Shown piece by piece: positions 1 to 8,778 of a stretch of DNA of 64,000 nucleotides. Made by a program: the position numbers and the translations under genes. Position 1 is the first letter of the stretch, and each line of letters begins with the position of its first letter. The notes under the pieces were generated by a model. The model worked only from the letters and a program-made list of their open reading frames with translations. It was not told the origin of the DNA and made no database searches. Origin of the DNA: CAYOXM01 sp964407925 (GTDB lineage Bacteria > Patescibacteriota > Patescibacteriia > SG8-24); NCBI GenBank assembly GCA_964407925.1, contig CAYOXM010000001.1, positions 1 to 64,000 on the forward strand, in the 5' to 3' direction.

Positions 1-1245
1 GAGCGCGCCGACGTAGGTGCGCCGATGCCCGCGGATCTCCGCCTCGTCGCGGACGCCGCCGAGGCTCATGCGGAAGAACTTCCGCCCGAGCGCCTTGGCG
101 ATCGACTTGCCGAGCGAGGTCTTGCCCGTGCCCGGCGGCCCGACGAAGCAGAGGATCGGTCCGCGGATCTTGCCGACGAGCTTCTGCACCGCGAGGTATT
201 CGAGGATGCGTTCCTTCACCTTGTCGAGGCCGTAATGGTCGCGATCGAGGATCTTCTTGGACTCGACGATGTCGATGACGGAATCGTCCTTCACGTTCCA
301 CGGAAGGTCGCACAGCCATTCGAGGTACGTGCGCAAGTACGAGATTTCCGGACTGAACGACGGCATCGCCTTCAGGCGGTCGTATTCCTTCATCGCCTTC
401 TCCTTCGCCTCGGGAGGCATGCCGGCCTTGCCGATCTTTTCCTTCAGCTCGTCGGATTGGCCGTCCTTGCCGCCGAGGTTCTCGAGCTCCTTCTCGATCG
501 ATTTCATCTGCTCGCGCAGGAACACCTCGCGCTGCATCTTGTCGAGTTCCTTGCCGGTCTCGGCGGAAATCTTCGACGCCATCTGCAGCAGCTTCACCTG
601 CCGGGCGAGCGCGCGCGACACGGCATCGAGCTTGGCGTCGACGGACTCGGCCTCGAGAATCTCCTGCTTCTCCGCGACCTTCATCTCCATGTTCGCGGCG
701 ACGAGGTCGCCGAGCAGCCACGGCTCAGAGACGTTCAGGATGACGAGCAGCACGTCGAACGGCACGTTCGCGCCCATGTTCACGACGCGGCGGAACTGGT
801 TGAGCACGCTGTACATCACCGCCTCGACGCGTTCAGTCTTCTTCGTAAGCGGTTCGGGAAACGGCTCGACGTGCGCCAGGAAGAAGGGGTCGGAAGAGAC
901 CATCTTTTTCGTGCGCACGCGCGCGACGCCTTCGACGAGCAGGCGGACCGAACCGTCCTCCTGCTTCACGAGCTCGCGCACCTTCGCCGCGGTCGCGACC
1001 GGATACAGGCCGTCGGGACCGGGGTTGGCGTCATCCTCGGAACGCTGGGCGGCAAGGACGATGACTTTGCCCTTCTTCATCGCCTCCTCGATGGCCTTCA
1101 GCGACTTCTCACGGCGCACCACGATCGGCACGGCGATGCGCGGGAACACGACGGTGTCGCGCAAAGGCACGAGCGGCACCTCGCGCGAAGGCTTGCCGCC
1201 GAAGAATTCACGCATCGCGTTCGTGGCGTTGTCGGAACTGCCCAT
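1..1245 (-). CDS. lon: ATP-dependent Lon protease, N-terminal 415 residues (gene runs off the window)
   Basis: The product is the cytosolic AAA+ serine protease that degrades misfolded and regulatory proteins. The reading starts MGSSDNATNAMREFFGG at 1245 and stays open to base 1. The LON substrate-binding domain comes first (VPLVPLRDTVVFPR near residue 25), then the coiled-coil linker (REVFLREQMKSIEKELENLG). The AAA+ module follows with Walker A GPPGTGKT at residues 369-376. The reading is lost just after RGHRRTYVGAL, so the catalytic Ser-Lys domain lies outside the window and its integrity cannot be judged. The gene is followed on its 5' side by mraY in the same direction, about 105 bases away across a purine-rich palindrome. 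Family assignment is secure from the domain order and motifs. Confidence 0.97.
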   Translation of the reverse strand, partial: MGSSDNATNAMREFFGGKPSREVPLVPLRDTVVFPRIAVPIVVRREKSLKAIEEAMKKGKVIVLAAQRSEDDANPGPDGLYPVATAAKVRELVKQEDGSVRLLVEGVARVRTKKMVSSDPFFLAHVEPFPEPLTKKTERVEAVMYSVLNQFRRVVNMGANVPFDVLLVILNVSEPWLLGDLVAANMEMKVAEKQEILEAESVDAKLDAVSRALARQVKLLQMASKISAETGKELDKMQREVFLREQMKSIEKELENLGGKDGQSDELKEKIGKAGMPPEAKEKAMKEYDRLKAMPSFSPEISYLRTYLEWLCDLPWNVKDDSVIDIVESKKILDRDHYGLDKVKERILEYLAVQKLVGKIRGPILCFVGPPGTGKTSLGKSIAKALGRKFFRMSLGGVRDEAEIRGHRRTYVGAL

Positions 1246-1275
1246 AGGAATGCGGTTATGCGGTCAGTGTACCTG

Positions 1276-1351
1276 AAAACAGGTTAAAAGGTGGAAAGGT
1301 CGAGAGGCCGAAAGACGCTTTCAACCTTTGAACCTCTTAACCTTTCAACCT
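1276..1351. repeat. A/G-rich imperfect palindrome P1 between lon and mraY
   Basis: The arms 1280-1313 and 1318-1351 match at about 25 of 34 positions when one is reverse-complemented. Each arm is built from AGGTTnAAAGG-like units. The element lies directly 3' of mraY and resembles elements near 15050 and 42080. Confidence 0.5.
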
Positions 1352-2403
1352 CATGAGAAGTAGCCGATGTCGATGAGCGCGAGGATGAGCCCCGCCACCG
1401 AGCTGACGGCGGCGATGATCCAGAACCGCATCACTATCTTCGGCTCCGACCAGCCGATCGCCTCGAAGTGGTGATGGACGGGGGCGGAGAGGAAGACCTT
1501 TTTCTTCCGAATCTTCTTCGACGCGACCTGGATGATGACGGAAACGGACTCGAGCACGAAGACGATGCCGATGACGGGGAGCAGGAACGCGGTGTTCGTG
1601 AGCATCGCGACGATGCCGAGCGTCACGCCGAGCGACATCGCCCCGGTGTCGCCCATGAAGAACCGCGCGGGGTTGATGTTGAACCAGAGGAACGCGAGGA
1701 GCGCGCCGACGATCGCGCCGCAGAAGGCGGCGAGGTCGGTCTTGCCCTGCAGGAACGCGATGGCGGCGTACGTCGCGAACGACGACAGCAGCACGCCGCC
1801 GGCGAGGCCGTCGAGGCCGTCGGTCTCGTTGACCGAGAACGACGTCGCGACGATGACCAGGATGAAGAACGGCACGTACCACCAGCCGATGTTGAAGCTG
1901 CCGACGAACGGCACGCGGAGGAGGTCCCAATGGAGCTTGTAGAAGAACCAGAGCGCGCCGACCGCGGCGATGGCCGTATATAAGAGGAGCCTGTGACGCA
2001 TGCGCAGGCCGCCGCCCTTCGGCCCCATGCGCCGGATGTTCCAATAGTCGTCGACGAGCCCGACGAGCGCCGACGCGACGAGCGCGCCGAGCGGCAGGAG
2101 CGTCTGCTGCCGCGACAGGAAGGTGAAGGCGGAAAAGAATTTCCCGCCGACGAGCGCGGCGCCGTAATGGAAGAAGAGGATGAGCGCGAGTACCGTCCCC
2201 CACACGATGATGCCGCCCATCGTCGGGGTCCCCGCCTTGCCCTTGTGGAGCGCGGCGAACACGGGCGCTGACGCCTCGTCGCGGATCTGCTTCCCCAGCT
2301 TGAACTTGTAAAGGAAGTGCGTGAGGATCGGCGTCCACAGCACGGCGACGAGGAACGAAAGCGTCGTCAGGAAAAATATCTTGATGATGGCGAGGAGTTC
2401 CAT
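1351..2403 (-). CDS. mraY: Phospho-N-acetylmuramoyl-pentapeptide transferase MraY
   Basis: MraY transfers phospho-MurNAc-pentapeptide from UDP to undecaprenyl phosphate, making lipid I at the cytoplasmic membrane. The 350-residue length and polytopic profile fit the family (usually 320-370 residues, 10 membrane segments). Diagnostic motifs are visible: VDDYWNIRR, the Asp-rich NETDGLDGLAGG, FMGDTGAMSLG and the triple-His HHHFEAIGW. The N-terminus MELLAIIKIFF is the first membrane helix, so the start at 2403 is natural. It lies about 20 bases downstream of a small membrane protein in the same direction and may be co-transcribed with it. With murA at 18.8-20.1 kb it indicates that the cell makes its own peptidoglycan precursors. 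Confidence 0.97.
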   Translation of the reverse strand: MELLAIIKIFFLTTLSFLVAVLWTPILTHFLYKFKLGKQIRDEASAPVFAALHKGKAGTPTMGGIIVWGTVLALILFFHYGAALVGGKFFSAFTFLSRQQTLLPLGALVASALVGLVDDYWNIRRMGPKGGGLRMRHRLLLYTAIAAVGALWFFYKLHWDLLRVPFVGSFNIGWWYVPFFILVIVATSFSVNETDGLDGLAGGVLLSSFATYAAIAFLQGKTDLAAFCGAIVGALLAFLWFNINPARFFMGDTGAMSLGVTLGIVAMLTNTAFLLPVIGIVFVLESVSVIIQVASKKIRKKKVFLSAPVHHHFEAIGWSEPKIVMRFWIIAAVSSVAGLILALIDIGYFS

Positions 2404-2422
2404 GCGAAAGGCGGTTCGGTCA

Positions 2423-2800
2423 CTAACTGTTCAGGAGGACGGCGAGGAGCGCGCCCGCGGCGAGCAGGCACTCGACGGCGACGGTCGCGCCGAGGATCAG
2501 GAGCCCGAGCGGCGGGTGGCGTCGCGCGAGGATGCCGGAGAGCCAGACGTTCACGAGGAGCGACGCGCATCCGAGGGCCGGAAACACGAAGAGATACCAC
2601 CATTCGCCCACCCAATCGACACCGAGCGCCGCGGTGTAGTGCAGGCGGAGGAACCCGAGGGTTCCCGCGCGCGCGGCGAGGAACGCCACGACGACCGCCC
2701 AGTGGAGCGCCAGCACGGCGACCGCGACGTACCCCATCGCCTTGGCGGCGGGTTCCTGCGGCCCGATGAGCGCGCTCAGTTGCAGACGCGAAGTCTTCAT
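2423..2800 (-). CDS. Small polytopic membrane protein of unknown function
   Basis: I do not recognise this 125-residue protein. It starts MKTSRLQLSALIGPQ and shows three to four hydrophobic segments (AMGYVAVAVLALHWAVVVAFLA, a WYLFVFPALGCASLLV segment and a C-terminal LLILGATVAVECLLAAGALL helix). An upstream in-frame start at 2860 exists, but a promoter-like pair (TTGTGG, 17 bp, TATGTT) at 2825-2853 would place transcription start inside that extension, so I prefer 2800. It precedes mraY by about 20 bases. Multi-helix small proteins of this kind are common next to cell-envelope genes in CPR genomes, but no function follows from the sequence. Confidence 0.75.
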   Translation of the reverse strand: MKTSRLQLSALIGPQEPAAKAMGYVAVAVLALHWAVVVAFLAARAGTLGFLRLHYTAALGVDWVGEWWYLFVFPALGCASLLVNVWLSGILARRHPPLGLLILGATVAVECLLAAGALLAVLLNS

Positions 2801-2824
2801 GCTTTGCGGATTCGTTTCGCCTGA

Positions 2825-2853
2825 AACATAACACCCCGCCGCACTCGCCACAA
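2825..2853 (-). promoter_or_regulatory. Promoter for the 2423-2800 gene and probably mraY
   Basis: On the minus strand the -35 is TTGTGG (2853-2848), the spacer is 17 bp and the -10 is TATGTT (2830-2825). Confidence 0.45.
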
Positions 2854-2934
2854 GCGGCATTTTCCACCGCCTTATTTAAGGAGCGGCATCGCGGCATCCG
2901 CGCCCCTGTATGCAGCGTCACCGTTACGTGGTAC

Positions 2935-2940
2935 TATAAT
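2935..2940 (+). promoter_or_regulatory. -10 element TATAAT upstream of the pilus operon
   Basis: A perfect TATAAT lies 27 bases before the pilB start. No good -35 hexamer is visible at 16-18 bp, so the assignment rests on the -10 and its position in the divergent region. Confidence 0.5.
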
Positions 2941-2967
2941 AAGGTCAAAAATGGCTATGCCCAGCGT

Positions 2968-4719
2968 ATGTTGAACAACGACCTCCTCAAGAAAATCCTC
3001 CGCGAGACAGGGACGTTCGATATGAAGGGCATCAACCAGCTCCTCAAGGAAGCGCGGGAGAAGAACGGCGACATGACCCTCGAACAGTACCTCCTCAAGG
3101 AAAAGAAGATGCCGGAGGAGATGCTGTACCGCATCGCCGCGCAATTCTACCGCCTGCCGTTCGTGAACCTCCGCGAGCAGCCGATCCGCCAGGACATCCT
3201 GTTCCTCATTCCCGAACCGATCGCCGTCTCGCACAAGCTGATCGCTTTCGAAAAGACCGACGACGAACTCCGCGTCGCGACGCTCGAACCGACCGACCTC
3301 CAGACCTTCGAGTTCGTGAAGCGCAAGACGAACCTGAAGCTGAAGGTGTACTACACGAACCCCGGATCGTTCGAGTCGGCGGTGAAGCAGTACAAGCAGA
3401 GCCTCTCGGCGGAACTCGGCGCAATGACGTCGATGCCGAAGAAGGGCGGCGGTGGCGAGGAGCCGTCGCCGGAAGAGGAAGAAAAGCTTTCGAAGCTCGC
3501 CGAGGACATCCCGATCGTCCGCGTCGTCGACTCGATCCTCGAACACGCGATCCTCGAAGGCGCGTCCGACATCCATATCGAGCCGACCGAGACCGAAGTC
3601 ATCGTGCGCTTCCGCGTCGACGGCGTGCTGCGTCCGGTGATGACCTTCCCCAAGATCGTCGCGCCCGGCATCGTCGCGCGCATCAAGATCCTGTCGAACC
3701 TGAAGCTCGACGAGCACCGCCTGCCGCAGGACGGCCGTTTCAAAATCGAGAACCCGAACTACAAGTTCTCGATGCGCGTGTCCATCCTCCCGGTCTACGA
3801 CGGCGAGAAGATCGTCATGCGCCTCCTCTCCGAAGGCGCGAAGCCGCTCACGCTCGAACAGCTCGGCTTCCAGCCCAAGGCGAAGGAGATCGTGCTGCGC
3901 AACATGAAGAAGCCGCACGGCATCATCTTCGTCACCGGCCCGACCGGTTCCGGAAAATCGACCACGCTGTACTCGGTACTGAACATGCTCAACACGCCGA
4001 AGGTGAACATCTCGACGGTCGAGGACCCGGTCGAGTACCGCCTGCCCGGCGTCAACCAGAGCCAAGTGAACGCGAAGATCGGCTTCACCTTCGCCGGCGG
4101 CCTGCGCGCGCTCCTGCGCCAGGACCCGAACATCATCCTCGTCGGCGAAATCCGCGACGAGGAGACGGCGAGCATCGCGGTCCAGGCCGCGATGACCGGC
4201 CACCTCGTCATGGGCACGCTGCACACGAACGACGCGGCCACGTCGCTCCCCCGCCTCCTCGACATGGGCGTCCCGCCGTTCCTCATCGCGTTCACGGCGA
4301 ACATGATCGTCGCGCAGCGTCTCGTCCGCAAGATCTGCCAGAACTGCGTCCGCTCGTTCAAGATGCCGTCGCACGTGCTCGAGCAGCTCCGCGCGCAGAT
4401 CGACGTCGATTCCATCTGGAAGAAGCTGCGTGCCGAGGAAGTGGTCGGCCCCAACCAGAAAATCGAGGACACCACGTTCTGGCGCGGCTCCGGCTGCACG
4501 CAGTGCAACAACGAGGGGTACAAGGGCCGCATGGGCATCTACGAGGTGATGGAAATCACGCCGGAAATCAGCCGGCTCATCAACGCCAAGGCGAACGCCT
4601 CCGAAATCAAGGCTGCCGCGCTCAAGGAAGGCATGATCACCATGGTCGAAGACGGCTTCATGAAGGCGGTCAAGGCGGTCACGACGATCGAGGAAATCCT
4701 GCGCGTCACGAAGGATTAG
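2968..4719 (+). CDS. pilB: Type IV pilus assembly ATPase PilB (GspE family)
   Basis: This hexameric cytoplasmic ATPase powers pilin extraction and fibre extension. It is 583 residues, a normal length. The N-terminal GspE_N domain (about residues 1-150) is followed by the secretion ATPase core. Walker A is GPTGSGKS at residues 324-331, the Walker B/Asp-box region is VGEIRDEET near residue 392, and the His box is MGTLHTND. A C-terminal tetracysteine zinc site is present (C457-x2-C460 and C510-x2-C513). It opens a plus-strand operon with pilC 17 bases downstream. No retraction ATPase PilT lies in the window, so retraction cannot be inferred from here. Confidence 0.97.
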   Translation: MLNNDLLKKILRETGTFDMKGINQLLKEAREKNGDMTLEQYLLKEKKMPEEMLYRIAAQFYRLPFVNLREQPIRQDILFLIPEPIAVSHKLIAFEKTDDELRVATLEPTDLQTFEFVKRKTNLKLKVYYTNPGSFESAVKQYKQSLSAELGAMTSMPKKGGGGEEPSPEEEEKLSKLAEDIPIVRVVDSILEHAILEGASDIHIEPTETEVIVRFRVDGVLRPVMTFPKIVAPGIVARIKILSNLKLDEHRLPQDGRFKIENPNYKFSMRVSILPVYDGEKIVMRLLSEGAKPLTLEQLGFQPKAKEIVLRNMKKPHGIIFVTGPTGSGKSTTLYSVLNMLNTPKVNISTVEDPVEYRLPGVNQSQVNAKIGFTFAGGLRALLRQDPNIILVGEIRDEETASIAVQAAMTGHLVMGTLHTNDAATSLPRLLDMGVPPFLIAFTANMIVAQRLVRKICQNCVRSFKMPSHVLEQLRAQIDVDSIWKKLRAEEVVGPNQKIEDTTFWRGSGCTQCNNEGYKGRMGIYEVMEITPEISRLINAKANASEIKAAALKEGMITMVEDGFMKAVKAVTTIEEILRVTKD

Positions 4720-4736
4720 CCCGGCAGCGCCTTCCT

Positions 4737-5834
4737 ATGGCCGAATGGACGAAAAAAATCGACACCTGGCTGCTCTACAACTCCTCCGTCCCCCTGACGG
4801 CAAAGGTATTCTTCACGGAAAACCTGAAGGTCATGGTGCACGCGGGCCTCTCGATTTCCGAAGCGCTGAACACGCTCGCGCTCCAGGCGGAATCCAAGAC
4901 GTTCAAGCGCATCATCGCGACGGTGAAGGAGGACGTCGAATCCGGCCGGTCGCTCTCCGCCGGCCTCGGCAAGTTCTCGAAGGTGTTTCCGCCGATTTTC
5001 GTGAACATGGTGCAGATCGGCGAGGTCTCCGGCACGCTCGAGGACGTCCTGAACGAACTCACCCAGCAGATGAAGAAGGACTACGAGCTCCGCTCGAAGG
5101 TCCGCGGCGCGATGATGTACCCGATCGTCGTGCTCGTCGCGATGCTCGGCATCACGACGGGACTCCTCGTCTTCGTGCTTCCGAAACTCCTCGCCGTCTT
5201 CAAGGAGTTCGGCAACGTGAAGCTGCCGCTCGCGACGCGCATCCTGATGGCGCTTTCGGATTTCACGCAGAATAACGGCTTCCTCGTCTTCATCGGCTTC
5301 GTCACGCTGATCGTGCTCCTGGCGCTCGCGGGAAGGACGAAGTCCGGCCGGTCGCTGTTCCACGCCGCGGTCATCAGGAGCCCGATCATCGGCCCCATCG
5401 CGCGCAAGGTGAACCTCGCGCGCTTCTCGCGCACCGTCTCCGGCCTGCTGCGCACGGACATTCCCGTGGTCCAGGCGTTCAACGTGACCTCGGACGTGCT
5501 CGCCAACGTCCATTTCCGCAATGCGATCAAGGACGCGTCCGAACGCATCAAGAAGGGCGAGACGATTTCGCGCGCCCTCGGGGCGTATCCCAAGCTCTTC
5601 CCGCCGCTCATCGTGCAGATGGTGCTCGTCGGCGAACGTTCCGGCACGGTCGACGACCTGCTCGCCGACATCGCCACGTTCTACGAGCAGCAGGTCGACC
5701 AAGTGCTCGACAACCTTTCGTCGATCATCGAGCCGATCCTCATCCTCGTCCTCGGCGGCATGGTCGGCGGCATCGCCCTCGCGGTGATCACGCCGATTTA
5801 CGCGCTCACGCAATCGATCGCCGAATCGAACTGA
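4737..5834 (+). CDS. pilC: Type IV pilus inner-membrane platform protein PilC (GspF family)
   Basis: PilC is the membrane platform on which the pilus is assembled by PilB. The 365-residue product starting MAEWTKKIDTWLLYN has two GspF domains (about residues 20-145 and 225-345). These share the typical phrase VFPPIFVNMVQIGEVSGTLE in the first copy and LFPPLIVQMVLVGERSGTVD in the second. Three membrane segments are evident (near 120-145, 170-195 and 335-360). The reading frame is open further upstream inside pilB, but a start at 4737 gives the normal PilC N-terminus. It is followed by a prepilin gene one base after the stop, so translation is probably coupled. Confidence 0.96.
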   Translation: MAEWTKKIDTWLLYNSSVPLTAKVFFTENLKVMVHAGLSISEALNTLALQAESKTFKRIIATVKEDVESGRSLSAGLGKFSKVFPPIFVNMVQIGEVSGTLEDVLNELTQQMKKDYELRSKVRGAMMYPIVVLVAMLGITTGLLVFVLPKLLAVFKEFGNVKLPLATRILMALSDFTQNNGFLVFIGFVTLIVLLALAGRTKSGRSLFHAAVIRSPIIGPIARKVNLARFSRTVSGLLRTDIPVVQAFNVTSDVLANVHFRNAIKDASERIKKGETISRALGAYPKLFPPLIVQMVLVGERSGTVDDLLADIATFYEQQVDQVLDNLSSIIEPILILVLGGMVGGIALAVITPIYALTQSIAESN

Positions 5835-5835
5835 C

Positions 5836-6795
5836 ATGCGCCATTCCCGCACCGGCACGCAACGCGGCTTCACGCTGGCGGAGGCCCTCATCACGATCGG
5901 CCTCGCCGCGGTCCTCCTCGCCGTTTTCACGTCGGTCCTTTCCGCGACGATGCTCCTGCGCCGGGCGCAGTACAACGTCCAGGCGGCGAGCTTCATCCAG
6001 GAGGAGCTCGACTCGCTCCGCGCGCTCCCCTACGCGGAACTGCTCACGCGCACGAACGGCAACTTCCTCGGGCTCGCCATGACACGCGGCCCGTGGCAGG
6101 TGAAAGTCGTCACGACGCCGCCGTCGGGCACGAAGGCGTACGCGATGGAGACGGCGCAGAGCGCAATCGTCGAGGAGACCGGGCTCGCGGTCCTTCCCGG
6201 AGACTACCGCGAGGATTTCACGTCGTTCATCGCCAAAGTGCAGGTCCAGGCGTCGTCACCGGCCGGCTGGGGCGCGGGCGTCGCTTTCCGCTACCGCGAC
6301 GCGGAGAACCACTACCGCTTCCGCCTTTCCTCGGGCGGCGCGGCGCTCGACAAGATCGTGCAGGGCACGAAGACGACCATCTGGTCGAATAGCACGGCCA
6401 ACGCGACCGGCACCTGGTACACGCTCGAGGTCGTCGCGTCGGGGAACAGCATCACCGTGAAACGCAACGGCACGACCCTCACGACGCAGACCGACAGCGC
6501 GTTCACGACCGGCGACCTCGCGCTCCTCACGCTGAATTCCGCCAAGGCGTACTTTGACGACGTTTCGGTGACGTCCGGATCGACGACGAGCTGGAACTTC
6601 GACGGCGACACGGCCGGTTCCGTCCCGACCGACTGGCAAAGGATGAGCTTTTACGACCTGCCGTCGGGCGCCGGGACGCTCACCGTCGCGAACTACCTCG
6701 GTGACGCGAACGTGAAGCAGGCCACCGTGAACGTCTCTTGGAACGACGCCGGCCAGACGCGCAGCGTCTCCGGCACGACCCTCATCGCCAAATGA
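5836..6795 (+). CDS. Type IV prepilin-like protein with an inserted lectin-like beta domain
   Basis: The N-terminus RGFTLAEALITIGLAAVLLAVF is a class III (type IV) prepilin signal: cleavage after Gly, then Phe and Glu at +5, and a hydrophobic helix. After the helix there is a long insert (about residues 100-260). It contains VAFRYRDAENHYRFRLSS, GTWYTLEVVASGNSITVKRN and a KAYFDDVSVTSG segment. This is the phrasing of a concanavalin/LamG-like jelly-roll domain as found in secreted carbohydrate-binding proteins. A short C-terminal strand region (SVSGTTLIAK) ends the protein. At 319 residues it is about twice a major pilin, so I read it as a minor or tip pilin. The domain call comes from motif resemblance only. 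Confidence 0.8.
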   Translation: MRHSRTGTQRGFTLAEALITIGLAAVLLAVFTSVLSATMLLRRAQYNVQAASFIQEELDSLRALPYAELLTRTNGNFLGLAMTRGPWQVKVVTTPPSGTKAYAMETAQSAIVEETGLAVLPGDYREDFTSFIAKVQVQASSPAGWGAGVAFRYRDAENHYRFRLSSGGAALDKIVQGTKTTIWSNSTANATGTWYTLEVVASGNSITVKRNGTTLTTQTDSAFTTGDLALLTLNSAKAYFDDVSVTSGSTTSWNFDGDTAGSVPTDWQRMSFYDLPSGAGTLTVANYLGDANVKQATVNVSWNDAGQTRSVSGTTLIAK

Positions 6796-7409
6796 CCATG
6801 CGCCTCCCCCGCCGCAGCCAATCCGCCCGCCGCCATGCGCCCGCCCCGGGCGAGCGCGGCTTTTCGCTCATGGAAGCGCTCACCGTCATCGGCATCATGA
6901 CGATCGTCCTCGTCATGGTGACGCAGATTTTCGCCGTCACCTACGACGTGTACGTGAAGCAGTCCGCGCGGACCGACAACGAGAACGGGGCGGTGCTCGC
7001 GGCGCGCAACATTTCCGACATGACCCGCGGCGCGTCACAGGTGATGACGAGCCAGGTCATCAACGGTACGACCTACACGACCGGCTCGGACGTCCTCGTC
7101 CTCAAGATGCCGACCGTCGACTCGTCGAACAACGTCGTCGCGTCCACCTACGACTACGTCGCGTTCTACCGCCACGGCAGCATGACGACGAAGATCTACG
7201 CGGACACCGACGCCGGGGCCGGCTCGAAACGCGTCGACGGCCAGAAGCTCGTGACCGCGTTCAACCAAACGATGAAATTCCGCTACAATGACCCCACGCC
7301 GTCGAGCGCGACGCGCGTGCAGGTCTACCTCGTGAACCAGCAGACCGTGCGCTCGACGACCATCACCACCAAAGGGTGGACGGCGATTTTCCTCCGCAAT
7401 AACGACTGA
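6792..7409 (+). CDS. Type IV prepilin-like minor pilin (GspJ/PilW-like)
   Basis: The protein starts MTMRLPRRSQ, with a basic leader and then the prepilin signal GERGFSLMEALTVIGIMTIVLVMV (Gly cleavage site, Phe +1, Glu +5). Its ATG overlaps the TGA of the previous gene (ATGA), which supports 6792 over the upstream in-frame start. The remaining 160 residues are soluble and beta-rich, with NGAVLAARNISDMTRGASQVM typical of GspJ/PilW-type minor pilins that measure residual dipeptides after the helix. A role in pilus priming or tip formation is inferred from this architecture and the operon position. Confidence 0.82.
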   Translation: MTMRLPRRSQSARRHAPAPGERGFSLMEALTVIGIMTIVLVMVTQIFAVTYDVYVKQSARTDNENGAVLAARNISDMTRGASQVMTSQVINGTTYTTGSDVLVLKMPTVDSSNNVVASTYDYVAFYRHGSMTTKIYADTDAGAGSKRVDGQKLVTAFNQTMKFRYNDPTPSSATRVQVYLVNQQTVRSTTITTKGWTAIFLRNND

Positions 7410-7414
7410 CGCCC

Positions 7415-8770
7415 ATGCTTCCCGGACTTCATCGCGCGGCGCGGAACCGGCGGCGGGGCTTCACCCTCGTCGTCACGACGATTCTGCTCGGCATCGTCAT
7501 GAGCCTGTCGATCATCGTCCTCGATACCACGCTCAATTCCCGCCGCACGGCGGAATACAACGAAGGCGCGCAGGAGGCCGTCCTCCTCGCCGAGGCCGGC
7601 ATCCACAAGGCGATGTACTGCCTGAAAGCGACGAACGGCGCGAACTGCGGGGGGAACTACGGTTCCTCATACACGGGCGAATCCAACGTCGCTTTCGGCG
7701 GCGGGAAATTCACCGTGGCGGTCGCCGGAAGCGGCGCGACGAAGACCATCACCGCGACGGGTACGTCCGGATCGGGCGTGCTCATGACGGTGAAGACGTC
7801 GACGTCGACCGCCGCGCCGAGCGTCGCGCAGTCGGGATTCGACCTCGCCGTGCAGGCGTCGGACCTCGGCGTGAACCTGCAGAACAACGCGTCGGTCAAC
7901 AACGGTACCGTGTACACCGACTCCGACGTCGTCTGCGGCAACAACGCCGAAGTGAACTACGACATCTACGTCTCGCGCTCCGGCGGCAAGATCGACAACT
8001 GCGACGGCGTCATCAACGGCCATGCCGACAAAATCCTGAATTCGCAGGTGCTCGGCAACGCGTACTACAAGGTGAACCCGACCGACATCGCCGGAACGTC
8101 CGTCGCCGGCACGAAGTACGCTAACCAGATGACGCCCGCGCCGCGCCTCCTGCCGACGTTCGACAAGGCGTTCTGGGAGGACGTCGCCGAGACCGGCGGC
8201 ATCATCGCGGGCGGCTACACGCTCACGAACAACGCGAGCGGCGCGATCGGCCCCGCCAAGATCACGGGCGACCTGTCGCTCTCGAACAACGCCACGCTCA
8301 CCCTCAACGGGCCGATCTGGGTCGTCGGCAACGTGACGATCGGCAACAACGTCACCATCCAGCTCGCGACGGGGTTCGGCTCGTCGAGCGGCGTCATCAT
8401 CGCCGACAACCCGGCGGACACGGCGAACGGTGGCATCATCGACATCTCGAACAACGCCGTCGTCAGCGGCTCGGGGAGCGACGGGAGCTACATGCTCATG
8501 TACACGACGAACACGCGCACGTCGGATACCAGCCCGGCAATAAAGGTCGCGAACAACGCCGCCGGCGGGATCTTCTACGCGCCGAACGGCAGCGTGCGCA
8601 TCCACAACAACGGCTCCGCCATCGCCGCGCTCGGCCGCCGGGTGTACCTCGACAACAACGCCGCGATCAACTACGACAGCAGCGGCGTCACGCCGGCGTC
8701 CATGACGCTCGCGACCGTCGTCGGCGGCACGTGGCGGTTCCTCGCCGGCGCCTGGAGGCAATTCAAATAA
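7415..8770 (+). CDS. Pilin-like (PilX-type) protein with a repetitive Asn/Gly beta stalk, copy A
   Basis: The N-terminus RRRGFTLVVTTILLGIVMSLSII has the Gly-Phe cleavage context and hydrophobic helix of a prepilin but lacks Glu at +5 (Val instead), as in PilX/GspK-type proteins. After the helix, EAVLLAEAGIHKAMYCLKATNGANC begins a Cys loop (C...NC.G). From about residue 130 to 440 the protein is rich in short turns such as NNASVNNGTVY, NNAEVN, NNATLTLNG and NNVTIQL. This spacing suggests a right-handed parallel beta-helix stalk. It is a tandem paralogue of the next gene. The role is inferred: a large minor pilin or pilus-associated adhesin. Confidence 0.78.
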   Translation: MLPGLHRAARNRRRGFTLVVTTILLGIVMSLSIIVLDTTLNSRRTAEYNEGAQEAVLLAEAGIHKAMYCLKATNGANCGGNYGSSYTGESNVAFGGGKFTVAVAGSGATKTITATGTSGSGVLMTVKTSTSTAAPSVAQSGFDLAVQASDLGVNLQNNASVNNGTVYTDSDVVCGNNAEVNYDIYVSRSGGKIDNCDGVINGHADKILNSQVLGNAYYKVNPTDIAGTSVAGTKYANQMTPAPRLLPTFDKAFWEDVAETGGIIAGGYTLTNNASGAIGPAKITGDLSLSNNATLTLNGPIWVVGNVTIGNNVTIQLATGFGSSSGVIIADNPADTANGGIIDISNNAVVSGSGSDGSYMLMYTTNTRTSDTSPAIKVANNAAGGIFYAPNGSVRIHNNGSAIAALGRRVYLDNNAAINYDSSGVTPASMTLATVVGGTWRFLAGAWRQFK

Positions 8771-8778
8771 CCCGCACT

